45,085 nucleotides of DNA from Acidobacteriota bacterium. GTDB taxonomy: Bacteria > Acidobacteriota > DATKUA01 > JAFGBY01. This document shows, piece by piece, positions 8,630 to 17,930 of the stretch. The notes under the pieces were generated by a model that was not told the origin of the DNA, made no database searches, and saw nothing but the letters and a program-made list of their open reading frames with translations. Position numbers and translations under genes: made by a program. Every line of letters starts with the position of its first letter. The first letter of the stretch is position 1. The stretch spans positions 1 to 45,085 of the forward strand of contig JAFGBY010000114.1 of the NCBI GenBank assembly GCA_016932915.1, written 5' to 3'.

Positions 8630-11600
8630 AGCTGTATTTACACAAAATCTTAAATGGAGATTTCGTAAAACGACGACTTATCTCTATTTTTTAATTTTTA
8701 CTTCGATTGGGTTCTTTGTAATGCTGTTTGCCGGTGGAGCTTTTCCTGGAGTCCAGTTTCATTTTGCTGATGCCGGTACCGGTAAAGTTATGGCGGATGC
8801 TCCGTATGTACTTTATTATTTAATTAATATTGTAGGAGCATATGGAGTCTTATTAACAGCAGCTATATTCGGCGCAGTAGGTTTCAGGGATTTTAAAGAA
8901 AATTATTACTCATATGGTTTTACTTATCCGGTTAGAAAAATTCCCTATATACTTGGTAAATTTTCCGCGTCTTTCATTACGGTGTTATTTATATTCAGTG
9001 GGACAGGTTTCGGGGCGTTTCTGGGTAGTCATAACCATTTTGTAGATCCTGCGAAAATAGGTAATCCGGGTCTTTTTTCATTCATCCAGCCATATTTGAT
9101 AGGTGTTGTCCCGAATATTCTATTTGCCGGAGTTTTATTTTTTTCTTTAGCTTTGTTATCAAGGAAAATTTTTCCAGTCTATGTAGGCAGTACTTTTCTG
9201 GTCATGGGTTATATGCTTGCATTCCAATTAGTCAAGAATCTTGATAGCAAAACCATAGCAGCGGTTATTGATCCGTTTGGTATTATCGCTGCTTTAGAAC
9301 ATTTTAAATATTGGAGTATTGCGGAGAAAAATTCAAACTTAATTCCTTTTAGTTCGAGTTTATTTTCAAATAGGATAATCTGGATTGTAGCAGCGATTGT
9401 AATTCTTTCGTGGGCTATATACCGGTTTAAATTCAAATTTGAGCATTCGACAGTTTCAGGTAAATTGAATCGAGATGATCATAAGCTATTACAAGATGAA
9501 GCTAGTGAAAGTCCGGGATTATTGCCAATAAAAGCTGTTCCTAATTATGGTATAATTGCTGATATAAAACGTATAATTCGCATTGCTCTGATTGAGCTCA
9601 AAATGCTTACCCGGAATATATATTTTCTCTCTATTCTTCTGTTCGCATTCTTGTTTATGATGATATCCGGTTTAAAGAGTATCGGTATGATCCAGGGGAC
9701 AAGAACATACCCGGTAACATACCAGGTATTGGATATATCAGCAGGTAAATTTTTCCTATTCCTGATGATAATAGTTATCTTTTTTGCCGGGGAATTGATA
9801 TGGAGAGAACGCGACAAAAAAACTCAACAGATATTCGATGCATGCCCATCGAAAAATTATGTGCTGTATATGGGAAAAACTATTGTGCTTTTCCTTGTTC
9901 AATTCTTGTTGATGTTTTTTATAATGGTGGGCAGCATTATAGTTCAGATATCTCTAGGGTATTACCATTTTGAAATAGGCTTGTATATCAGGGAACTGTT
10001 TATTTTCAGGTTATCGTTTTTCTTGTTCATTTCAGTCCTCACAATATTTTTCCAGGTTATTGCCAATAAAAAATACCTTGGACACTCTTTAATCGTTCTC
10101 TATCTTATTTTTGAAGACCTTCTGCCGATGCTTGGAATTAGAAATGATCTGTTCCGTTTCGGACATATTCCAGAGTATATATATTCCGATATGAACGGCT
10201 ATGGTCCGTATTTACATCCACTACTTGTATTTATGGTTTATTGGTCATTTTTCTCGATGTTTCTCGGGGTGCTGACTATCCTTTTCTGGGTAAGAGGAAA
10301 TGAAACAGGATTTAAATTCAGACTGAGACATACAATATCGAGATTTAATGGCGGCATTAAAAAATTAGGATATGCTTCCCTGATACTCTGGTTCTTTGTA
10401 GGAGTATATATTTTTTATAACACAAATATACTTAACGCTTTTCAGACAGAAGACGATATAAATTACAGATCTGTATTATATGAGAAACGATATAAGGGAT
10501 TTGAAAATCTTCCTTCCCCGCGCATTACCGGTATGAAACTGGATGTCAGTATCTTCCCGGAAAGTAGAGTTGTAGAAATCTCCGGGGATATGATTTTAAA
10601 AAACAAATCAGACCAACCTATTTCAAAGTTTTTAGTTTTCCTTAATCCTGATGTTTATCTGCATACACTCAATCTTTCTGTTCCAAATTCTATATTAAAA
10701 AAAGACAAGGAGACTGGAGTAGTAATACTGACTCTCAATGAGCCTTTAGATGATAATGTGGAAATAGCACTGACATTTAAAGCGCGAATGAAAGAAAAAG
10801 GATTCAAGAGCGCAAATCTGAATACAAATCTTGTACATAATGGTACTTTTTTAAGAGAAACTCATTTAATTCCAATGATCGGGTATTCCAGGAATCTTGA
10901 ATTAGAGAAAGCATCCGAACGGAAAAGTTATGGGCTTGTCAAACGGCCACTGGCACTACCGATAGATGATCCAGTGGGATTACACAGAAATTATGTTTCG
11001 ACTGATGCTGATTGGATCGATTACGAAGCCACCCTCAGCACTTCCAAGGGTCAGATTGCTTTAACACCAGGGGATTTGATAAAGACCTGGGAAGATAAAG
11101 ATCGAAGGTATTTCCATTATAAATCACCTCACCAGGTATTAAATTTCATCTGCTTTATATCAGCGCAGTATGAAATCAAGAAGGACAGATGGAATGATGT
11201 CGATATTGAGGTCTATTATCATCCAACACATAGTTATAATATCGGGAGATTTATAGAATCTACAAAACTATCGTTGGATTATTTTTCCAAAAACTTTGGG
11301 CCCTATCCTTTGAAACATTTACGAATTGTGGAATTTCCAAGGTATGCAACATTTGCTACTTCCTTTCCCGGGCTTATTCCATATTCGGAAGGTGCCGGTT
11401 TCATCTCAAGGCCCAGGGAGGGTGATGTAGATTATGTGTTTGATTCTACATCCCACGAAATTGCTCATCAATGGTGGGGTCATCAGGTCATCGGGGCAGA
11501 TGTTATGGGGTACCCTGTTACCAGTGAAGTCCTGGCGCAGTATTCTTCTATGATGGTTACATCAAAGAAATATTCCAGTGATCTGCTTAATGAATATGCA

Positions 11601-12224
11601 AAGTATGAACTCGACAGGTATCTGCGAGGTAGAGCTAATGAAAAAAACATGGAAGAGCCGCTTTACCTGTCTCACGAACAGGGCTACATATATTATGGTA
11701 AGGGTTATATTGTCATGAGGAACCTTCTTGGACTGATGGGTGAGGAGAATCTCAATAAAGCTTTATCCATCTTTAACAACCGTTTTAAATATTCGTCGAA
11801 TCCATATCCTACGTCTGAGGATTTCGTGAATATAATAAAACAGTTCGCTTCTCCGGAAATTTATTCTGCCATAGATGAAATGTTCAAGGAAATAGTCCTC
11901 TGGGATGTTTCTTTAAAAAATGGATTTTATGAAAAAAACAAGGATGGGATGTATACACTGCATGTAAATCTGGATGTAAAAAAGACAATTGCCGATGGAT
12001 CAGGAAATGAAAAGGAAGCAGTTGTGGATGATTTTCTATTTATTGGGGTTTACGGAGGTGATGACAACTTAATTTCGGCTGAAAAGGTGAGAGTAAAATC
12101 AACTGAAAATGGGATTACACTCCTTGTAAATGAGACACCCGCTAAAATAACAGTGGATCCATTTTATTATCTGGTTGAGCGTGACAGAAATAACAATTCA
12201 ATTAAACTAGATAGAAAAGAATAA
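8622..12224 (+). CDS. ABC transporter permease fused to M1-family aminopeptidase domain
   Basis: ORF 8565-12224; the ATG at 8622 (MFRAVFTQNLKWRF) has an RBS and overlaps the ATPase stop. ABC-2-like multi-TM N-terminal half, then gluzincin motif HEIAHQWWGHQVIGADVMGYPVTSE at about 11454. Confidence 0.92.
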   Translation: MFRAVFTQNLKWRFRKTTTYLYFLIFTSIGFFVMLFAGGAFPGVQFHFADAGTGKVMADAPYVLYYLINIVGAYGVLLTAAIFGAVGFRDFKENYYSYGFTYPVRKIPYILGKFSASFITVLFIFSGTGFGAFLGSHNHFVDPAKIGNPGLFSFIQPYLIGVVPNILFAGVLFFSLALLSRKIFPVYVGSTFLVMGYMLAFQLVKNLDSKTIAAVIDPFGIIAALEHFKYWSIAEKNSNLIPFSSSLFSNRIIWIVAAIVILSWAIYRFKFKFEHSTVSGKLNRDDHKLLQDEASESPGLLPIKAVPNYGIIADIKRIIRIALIELKMLTRNIYFLSILLFAFLFMMISGLKSIGMIQGTRTYPVTYQVLDISAGKFFLFLMIIVIFFAGELIWRERDKKTQQIFDACPSKNYVLYMGKTIVLFLVQFLLMFFIMVGSIIVQISLGYYHFEIGLYIRELFIFRLSFFLFISVLTIFFQVIANKKYLGHSLIVLYLIFEDLLPMLGIRNDLFRFGHIPEYIYSDMNGYGPYLHPLLVFMVYWSFFSMFLGVLTILFWVRGNETGFKFRLRHTISRFNGGIKKLGYASLILWFFVGVYIFYNTNILNAFQTEDDINYRSVLYEKRYKGFENLPSPRITGMKLDVSIFPESRVVEISGDMILKNKSDQPISKFLVFLNPDVYLHTLNLSVPNSILKKDKETGVVILTLNEPLDDNVEIALTFKARMKEKGFKSANLNTNLVHNGTFLRETHLIPMIGYSRNLELEKASERKSYGLVKRPLALPIDDPVGLHRNYVSTDADWIDYEATLSTSKGQIALTPGDLIKTWEDKDRRYFHYKSPHQVLNFICFISAQYEIKKDRWNDVDIEVYYHPTHSYNIGRFIESTKLSLDYFSKNFGPYPLKHLRIVEFPRYATFATSFPGLIPYSEGAGFISRPREGDVDYVFDSTSHEIAHQWWGHQVIGADVMGYPVTSEVLAQYSSMMVTSKKYSSDLLNEYAKYELDRYLRGRANEKNMEEPLYLSHEQGYIYYGKGYIVMRNLLGLMGEENLNKALSIFNNRFKYSSNPYPTSEDFVNIIKQFASPEIYSAIDEMFKEIVLWDVSLKNGFYEKNKDGMYTLHVNLDVKKTIADGSGNEKEAVVDDFLFIGVYGGDDNLISAEKVRVKSTENGITLLVNETPAKITVDPFYYLVERDRNNNSIKLDRKE

Positions 12225-12279
12225 AAAATCCAGTATCTGCTTTTATCTTTTTATACTATATATTAATCAGGCCTGGATT

Positions 12280-12313
12280 AAGGGGAGTCAATATCTGGCT
12301 CCCTTGATTTTTT
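12280..12313 (+). terminator. Probable Rho-independent terminator
   Basis: AAGGGGAG...CTCCCTT hairpin (one bulge) followed by GATTTTTTAT. Confidence 0.6.
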
Positions 12314-12466
12314 ATATAACAAATCTTGAAGAAATAGCGTATTATATACTGGTTATAAAACACCATTATTTTCTGACTGTCGAGATGGTTACTCCTGGAT
12401 TTTTAATAATCGGTTGAGAAGTAAAGAAGTTTTGGTAAACTAATTCTATATCGTGGGGAGTATAAT

Positions 12467-13648
12467 ATGACTCAAGAGAAGAACAAATTGAACCGCCGTG
12501 AATTTATCAATGTTTCAGGCGCTGCCGGTGTAGGGCTGGCATCAATGTTTTCAATGCCTCTCATTGCAGATGAGAAAAAAGAAGAGCAGAGGATTAAAAC
12601 AAATTTTGATGAAGTAAAAGATATCAAAAGGACAAAACATTCTCTACCAGGGCCTTTCCCTGGGAAAGTTACTGAAATTGTAAATGACAAGGTATGGAAA
12701 AACGAGAATGATGTTGATATCGATGTAATCAGGCAGATGGTAAATGCTGGTATGGAAGAGCTTACAGGGAAAAAAGGTCCTGATGCCTGGAAATTATTTG
12801 TTGAGCCGGATGATATCATCGGAATTAAACCCAATCCAGTAGGGCCGAAGATCATCAGCACGACACTAGAGCTGGTGAAAGTCGTGATTGAAGAGCTTGA
12901 GAAAGCCGGAATGAAAAAGCAGAACATCATCATATGGGACAGAGTCGATGTAATGCTTTCTGATGCAGGTTTCACGAAAGAGAATTTCCCAGGTGTGGGT
13001 ATCGAATCGATGCAGACGATCGATATGTCGGGGGGAACTGCCTGGAAAGATAAGAATGGAAAACATGTTAGCGAAGGGAATTTCGATAAGGATGTTTATT
13101 ACTGGGCTGATGTCGAAGGGCCGAATGACGATGCTTATCTTAACCAGAATGTCTTCAACACAAAGTATTCATATTTTGGAAAACTGATAACAAAGAAACT
13201 CACCAAGATAATCAATCTTCCAGTTTTGAAGAATACCGGCAACGGCGTTTCGATGGCTACTAAAAACCTCGGATATGCAGCAATTATTAACACGAATAGA
13301 TTGCACAGGCCTCTTTTCTTTGATGTGTGCACAGAAGTCCTCGGTTTTCCCTGTGTAAGGGATAAACTTGTACTGAATATCCTGGACGGCTTAAGAGGAC
13401 AATATGAAGGTGGCCCGATGCCGAACGCAAAATATGTATATAAAGCAAATAAACTATTATTTGCGACCGATCCATTCGCGCAGGATTACATCGGTTATCA
13501 GGAGATGTTAAAAATGCGAAAAGCTGACACATCTATCAAAGTAAACGAAAGCCCTCGTTACACAGACTATTTAAGATACGCAGAGAAGTTAGGGCTTGGT
13601 ATAGGTGATCCGAAGAAAATTACGCACAAGGTTATAAAACTGGCATGA
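12467..13648 (+). CDS. Tat-type exported DUF362 domain-containing protein
   Basis: Twin-arginine leader LNRREFINVSGAAGVGLASM; DUF362-like IIGIKPNPVGPKIISTTLELVKVVIEELEKAGMKKQNIIIWDR and INLPVLKNTGNGVSMATKNLGY. Confidence 0.82.
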   Translation: MTQEKNKLNRREFINVSGAAGVGLASMFSMPLIADEKKEEQRIKTNFDEVKDIKRTKHSLPGPFPGKVTEIVNDKVWKNENDVDIDVIRQMVNAGMEELTGKKGPDAWKLFVEPDDIIGIKPNPVGPKIISTTLELVKVVIEELEKAGMKKQNIIIWDRVDVMLSDAGFTKENFPGVGIESMQTIDMSGGTAWKDKNGKHVSEGNFDKDVYYWADVEGPNDDAYLNQNVFNTKYSYFGKLITKKLTKIINLPVLKNTGNGVSMATKNLGYAAIINTNRLHRPLFFDVCTEVLGFPCVRDKLVLNILDGLRGQYEGGPMPNAKYVYKANKLLFATDPFAQDYIGYQEMLKMRKADTSIKVNESPRYTDYLRYAEKLGLGIGDPKKITHKVIKLA

Positions 13649-14544
13649 GAAAAATATCATTTTTTCTTTTTATGATATTTACGGCTTGCTTCCTCTTTGG
13701 AGGAAGCGAGCCGGTTTTAGATAAAAAACTGGATATAAATTCAGACGATTGGACTCTGAATTCAACATCAAGATATGACGGCGGCTCTTTATATGGTTAC
13801 ATGGATGGAGGCGCGGAAGTTTATATCGAATATGGCTTCATCGATGTAAAGATCTATGTTTATAATAATAAAGACTCCGAAGTAAAAGCTGATATTTATC
13901 GAATGACTGATTCCCAGGCATCGGAGGGTATTTTCCTTACGAAATATGGATATGCGATTAATGACAAAATTAAGGCCCGCCTGGCATTTATTGATCCTCA
14001 ACAAATAGCATTTATTCAGGGACAGTACTTTATAATTATCAATGCAAGCAGAAATAATACGGGATCCCAGGAGCTGATGCTCAAGCTCTCTTCAATTATT
14101 CTTACTGAATTACCAACCGGGGAATCGATAGATTTTTCATTGCTACCGACCCAGGATATGGTAAGTGGTTCCGCAAGATTATTAAGAGGAATAATCGCAC
14201 TTCAATCTATTTACCCGCTTGGCGAAGGGGAAATGCTCTGGCCAGGTGGAATCAAACCTTTTGTCATAGCAGCAGATTATAATACAGCTGATAAAAAACA
14301 ATATAATCTGATATTAGCTGGTTATAATTCCGATTCTGATTCTGCACTTGCGTTCAAGTCTATCAAAAAAGATTATGATTCCTATCTTGAGTTGATAAAG
14401 GATAAAGATGATATTCTTATTTTAAAGGACTGGAACGGAGAATATATCGTTATTCAGCAGAGGGGTAAGCTAATTGCGATATATACACGGCTTCCGGAGG
14501 CTCAAAAAGAGGAAATCATATCCTCTATTGAATCTAAAAAATAA
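13645..14544 (+). CDS. Exported protein of unknown function (DUF6599-like)
   Basis: 4-bp ATGA overlap with the DUF362 gene; signal peptide; LYGYMDGGAEVYIEYGF near the N-terminus resembles this family (from memory, not searched). Confidence 0.65.
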   Translation: MRKISFFLFMIFTACFLFGGSEPVLDKKLDINSDDWTLNSTSRYDGGSLYGYMDGGAEVYIEYGFIDVKIYVYNNKDSEVKADIYRMTDSQASEGIFLTKYGYAINDKIKARLAFIDPQQIAFIQGQYFIIINASRNNTGSQELMLKLSSIILTELPTGESIDFSLLPTQDMVSGSARLLRGIIALQSIYPLGEGEMLWPGGIKPFVIAADYNTADKKQYNLILAGYNSDSDSALAFKSIKKDYDSYLELIKDKDDILILKDWNGEYIVIQQRGKLIAIYTRLPEAQKEEIISSIESKK

Positions 14545-14591
14545 CACCTAAACCTTTAATAAAATTCTAATAAATTTTCGAACCTTTTAGC

Positions 14592-14597
14592 TTGACA
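14592..14597 (+). promoter_or_regulatory. -35 element (TTGACA) of the putative merR/efflux operon promoter
   Basis: Perfect TTGACA about 75 bp upstream of the merR ATG; candidate -10 TATTTT at 14614 (16-bp spacer). The -10 assignment is uncertain. Confidence 0.5.
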
Positions 14598-14620
14598 TAC
14601 GTATATTTTTTTATATTTTG

Positions 14621-14649
14621 TAAAGTATAAAGTGTCACTTTACACTTTA
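14621..14649. promoter_or_regulatory. Nested-dyad operator with four 7-bp half sites
   Basis: TAAAGTA-TAAAGTG-T-CACTTTA-CACTTTA: two direct and two inverted copies around a single central T, one mismatch in the 14-bp arms. Confidence 0.75.
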
Positions 14650-14670
14650 TGATAATATATTTGAGGAGAT

Positions 14671-15414
14671 ATGGAAAAAAAGCAGTATAAAATAAGCGAG
14701 TTAGTGAAAATAACTGGCGTTCCCAAATCGACAATTCTTTATTATGTCAATAAAGGGCTATTGCCTGAACCTGTTAAGACAAGCCCCAATATGGCCTGGT
14801 ACAGCGAGGATTGCGTAGAAAAAATAAAGTTTATTAAAGATATGCAAGCGCGGAGATTTGTTCCCCTGGCTCATATAAAACGTGTACTTCATAAATATGA
14901 TGAATGCGGCGCATCACTTCAATCCCTATTAAATCTCAATCGTACCGTGTTTAATTATAAATCGCCTGATGACAAGGAATTTACAAAAAAACAATTCATA
15001 GCATTGCCGGGGATTTCAGAAGAATTCCTTAATGAACTTGAAGAATTGAATTTTATAATTCCGATGGAAGAGGGTGATGAAAAAACATACGGCCAGGAAG
15101 ACTATCAACAATACATGCATCTTAAAAATCTTGCTGAATGTAACATACATCTTCCTGATCTTGCATATTATCCGGAATTAATCGGGCAAATGGTTAAAAA
15201 AGATATGGAGATACATCATAAAGCTACGGATCATCTTAAAAAAGAAGATGGTGATATGAGCGAATTTGTACAGATGACTGAAAAGATGTCAGAAGCAGCT
15301 CGGGCTTCAAGGCAGTATCTTTTTGATAGATTATTTTCACGCGAAGTTGTTCTTCATGCAGAAGAACATTTAACAAAGATAATAATTAATGAAAGAAAAG
15401 ACGAGGAGAAATAG
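14671..15414 (+). CDS. MerR family transcriptional regulator
   Basis: N-terminal YKISELVKITGVPKSTILYYVNKGLLPEPVKTSPNMAWY, RBS gaggag; adjacent efflux operon. Confidence 0.9.
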   Translation: MEKKQYKISELVKITGVPKSTILYYVNKGLLPEPVKTSPNMAWYSEDCVEKIKFIKDMQARRFVPLAHIKRVLHKYDECGASLQSLLNLNRTVFNYKSPDDKEFTKKQFIALPGISEEFLNELEELNFIIPMEEGDEKTYGQEDYQQYMHLKNLAECNIHLPDLAYYPELIGQMVKKDMEIHHKATDHLKKEDGDMSEFVQMTEKMSEAARASRQYLFDRLFSREVVLHAEEHLTKIIINERKDEEK

Positions 15415-15415
15415 T

Positions 15416-16849
15416 ATGAATAAAATTAAAGGAATTTTAATTACCTTATTAATTTTATCTGTATCCAGTTTGAATTTATTTTGCGAGGGTACATTAGACA
15501 ATGGAATCAAACAGAGTGAATTGCTGGAACTAAATCCTGTTATCCAGGGTTATATTGATCTTGCGCTACAGAATAACCTGGGTATCTCTATCCAGAAACA
15601 GAAGGTAGAGAGAACAAACGCAGAGCGCAAAGAAGCGTTTGCTTCGTTTCTGCCGAATATTTCATTCCAAAGCCGTTACACTGCTGCCGGAGGTGGAAGA
15701 ATGATTACTATTGATATGAATGAGTATATCGGTGGTATGATTCCCGGGCTTGATATCCCGGTAGTCGAATTTCCGTTTCTAAGGGCTCATGAACAAGAGA
15801 CAAAATTCAATGTCACTCAGACTCTTTTTGCCGGTGGCGCTGTACTCAACGGTTACAAGGCCCGTTCATCCATGCAGGAAACAGCAGAGTGGGAATTGAA
15901 AACGCTGGAATGGCAGAAGAGGTACGAGGTAATCGAATCTTATCTGAATTATTTAAAGACAATCGAACTCGTTGCAATCAAAGAAAACGTGTTGAAACTT
16001 TCCAAAGAGGGCCTGGATCTTTCAAAATCATTATTCAAACAGGATAAACTCTTGAAAAATGATGTAATGAGAGCAGAAGTAAATGTTTCTAAGGCGGAAA
16101 GTGATCTTGCCGAAGCAATCGAGCAAAAAATGCTTGCTGCCCGTTACTTTAACAATCTTCTTAACCGCAATCCATATGAACTGATCGAGGCTGTTTCGAT
16201 ATCGCTTGAATATGCTCAGAAAATAGATAACTTCGGAACCACGGAGGGGACAGATACTGAGAACAAGATAACCGACTTTGAAAGCAGGGCGTTTGAAAGA
16301 CGTTTTGAATTGAAGGGTCTGGATTCCGGACTTGATGCTGCAGGTGACCTCAAAGCTATCGCCTTCAGTGAATACCTGCCGAAACTTATTCTTTCTGTAG
16401 ATTATGGCTGGCAGGGTGAAGAATACAGTTTTACCAAGGATGATGATTATTACATGGCGTCTCTTGTACTGCGTTTGAACATATTCGACGGTGGAGCAAG
16501 AGAAGCGAAAATGGAACAGGCTGCGACCAGGGTAAAAGAGCTTGAACTCCAGAAGTTGGATGCCCAAAGAAAGATCGGTCTGCAGGTTGAACAGGCTTAT
16601 CGGAATCTCTACACCACAAGAAAACAGGTAAGAACAGCTTTTGACCAGATGGCAAGCGCTGAGGAAAATTACAGGATTGTGAAAAAGAGATTCAGCCTTG
16701 GCATGGCTTTGCCGCTTGATATGAATGATGCGCTTGTTCAGTATGATATAGCGAGTTCGCAGAAAGTAATTGCTTTATATAACTATCTTCAGTCGCTCTA
16801 CTACATGGAGAATGCACTGGGAAATTCCGGGAGTATTAATAATGATTAA
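15416..16849 (+). CDS. TolC family outer membrane efflux protein
   Basis: Signal peptide after the ATG at 15416; repeated coiled-coil/TolC features (ALQNNLGISIQKQKVERTNAER, VEQAYRNLYTTRKQV). Confidence 0.9.
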   Translation: MNKIKGILITLLILSVSSLNLFCEGTLDNGIKQSELLELNPVIQGYIDLALQNNLGISIQKQKVERTNAERKEAFASFLPNISFQSRYTAAGGGRMITIDMNEYIGGMIPGLDIPVVEFPFLRAHEQETKFNVTQTLFAGGAVLNGYKARSSMQETAEWELKTLEWQKRYEVIESYLNYLKTIELVAIKENVLKLSKEGLDLSKSLFKQDKLLKNDVMRAEVNVSKAESDLAEAIEQKMLAARYFNNLLNRNPYELIEAVSISLEYAQKIDNFGTTEGTDTENKITDFESRAFERRFELKGLDSGLDAAGDLKAIAFSEYLPKLILSVDYGWQGEEYSFTKDDDYYMASLVLRLNIFDGGAREAKMEQAATRVKELELQKLDAQRKIGLQVEQAYRNLYTTRKQVRTAFDQMASAEENYRIVKKRFSLGMALPLDMNDALVQYDIASSQKVIALYNYLQSLYYMENALGNSGSINND

Positions 16850-17930
16850 AAATCTTATAAGTAAAAACCACATATTATTTCTTTTTACCAGTTTTCTGGT
16901 TGTTTTGACTGCTGTTATTATTGCATGCAAATCCAATTCAGAACAGAAAGTTGAGCAACCACCAAAAAGAGTTGAAACAATAGTATTGAAATCGACACCT
17001 GTCACTCAAAAACTGACCGTCTCGGGTAAAATCGAAGCTCTCGATTCAACGATGTTGGCTTTTAAAATAGGTGGCAGAATTGATATGATTAAAAATGATG
17101 TTGGTGATCATGCCAGTAAAAACCAGGTCATGGCCTCACTGGATCAGGATGAGATCAAAGCCCAGGTTACCCAGGCTCAATTAAATTATGATAAATTTAA
17201 AAGAGATTTTGAAAGAGTCGATCAATTATTCAAAGAAAATGCAGCAACTAAATCGCAGCTGCAGGATATAACCACCGGGCTTGAAAATGCGGAACAGCAA
17301 CTCAAGATTGCCAATTATAATCTTCTGCATTCAAAAATACAGGCACCTTTTGATGGTTATATTGCTATGAAGCGTCACGAAGAGGGAGAAATGATTTCTC
17401 CGGGCGATCCCGTATTCATTTTTGTAAGTGATGCAGCGGAGCTGAAAGTTATAAGTGGTATTGCCGGGACTTATGTCTCTAAGATCAGGAATGGCGCAAA
17501 GTGTACAGTTACTACACCAAACTTGGGCAATAGCAGGTTTAATGGTGAAGTTTTCAGGATCGGTGTCGCCGCGGATATGGCTACCGGCACATTCCCGGTT
17601 GAAATTAAAGTTTTTGATGATAAGAATCTTCTTAAACCGGGTATGGTTGTTACTGCCAGGATCGAGATTAGTACATCCGGCGAATATATACTTGTTCCCC
17701 CGCAAGCATTGATCGAAGCGGATGAAGACCGGGGATATGTATTTATATTTGATCCTTCATCGAAGAATGTTAAAAAACAACCGGTTAAAATCGGGGAGAT
17801 ATATGAAGATAACATCATAATCGATTCAGGTCTCAATATCGGGGATGAAATCGTAATTGAAGGCGCGGAATATCTTGTCAGCGGTGACCAGGTAGAGAAA
17901 GTACAGGCGCAAGCCGGGGGAGAAAAATAA
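16842..17930 (+). CDS. Efflux RND transporter periplasmic adaptor subunit
   Basis: Lipobox-like leader (IIACKSN), hairpin and lipoyl-like motifs (KIQAPFDGYIAMKRHEEGEMISPGDPVFIF), beta-barrel region; start chosen at 16842. Confidence 0.92.
   Translation: MIKNLISKNHILFLFTSFLVVLTAVIIACKSNSEQKVEQPPKRVETIVLKSTPVTQKLTVSGKIEALDSTMLAFKIGGRIDMIKNDVGDHASKNQVMASLDQDEIKAQVTQAQLNYDKFKRDFERVDQLFKENAATKSQLQDITTGLENAEQQLKIANYNLLHSKIQAPFDGYIAMKRHEEGEMISPGDPVFIFVSDAAELKVISGIAGTYVSKIRNGAKCTVTTPNLGNSRFNGEVFRIGVAADMATGTFPVEIKVFDDKNLLKPGMVVTARIEISTSGEYILVPPQALIEADEDRGYVFIFDPSSKNVKKQPVKIGEIYEDNIIIDSGLNIGDEIVIEGAEYLVSGDQVEKVQAQAGGEK

Noticed and set aside
12472-12975. 167-aa minus-strand ORF antisense to the DUF362 gene
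   Set aside because: Fully overlaps a well-supported coding gene on the other strand, low-complexity Ser-rich translation, no RBS or homology cue.
16031-16567. 178-aa minus-strand ORF within tolC
   Set aside because: Shadow ORF of a confident TolC gene; no recognisable domain.
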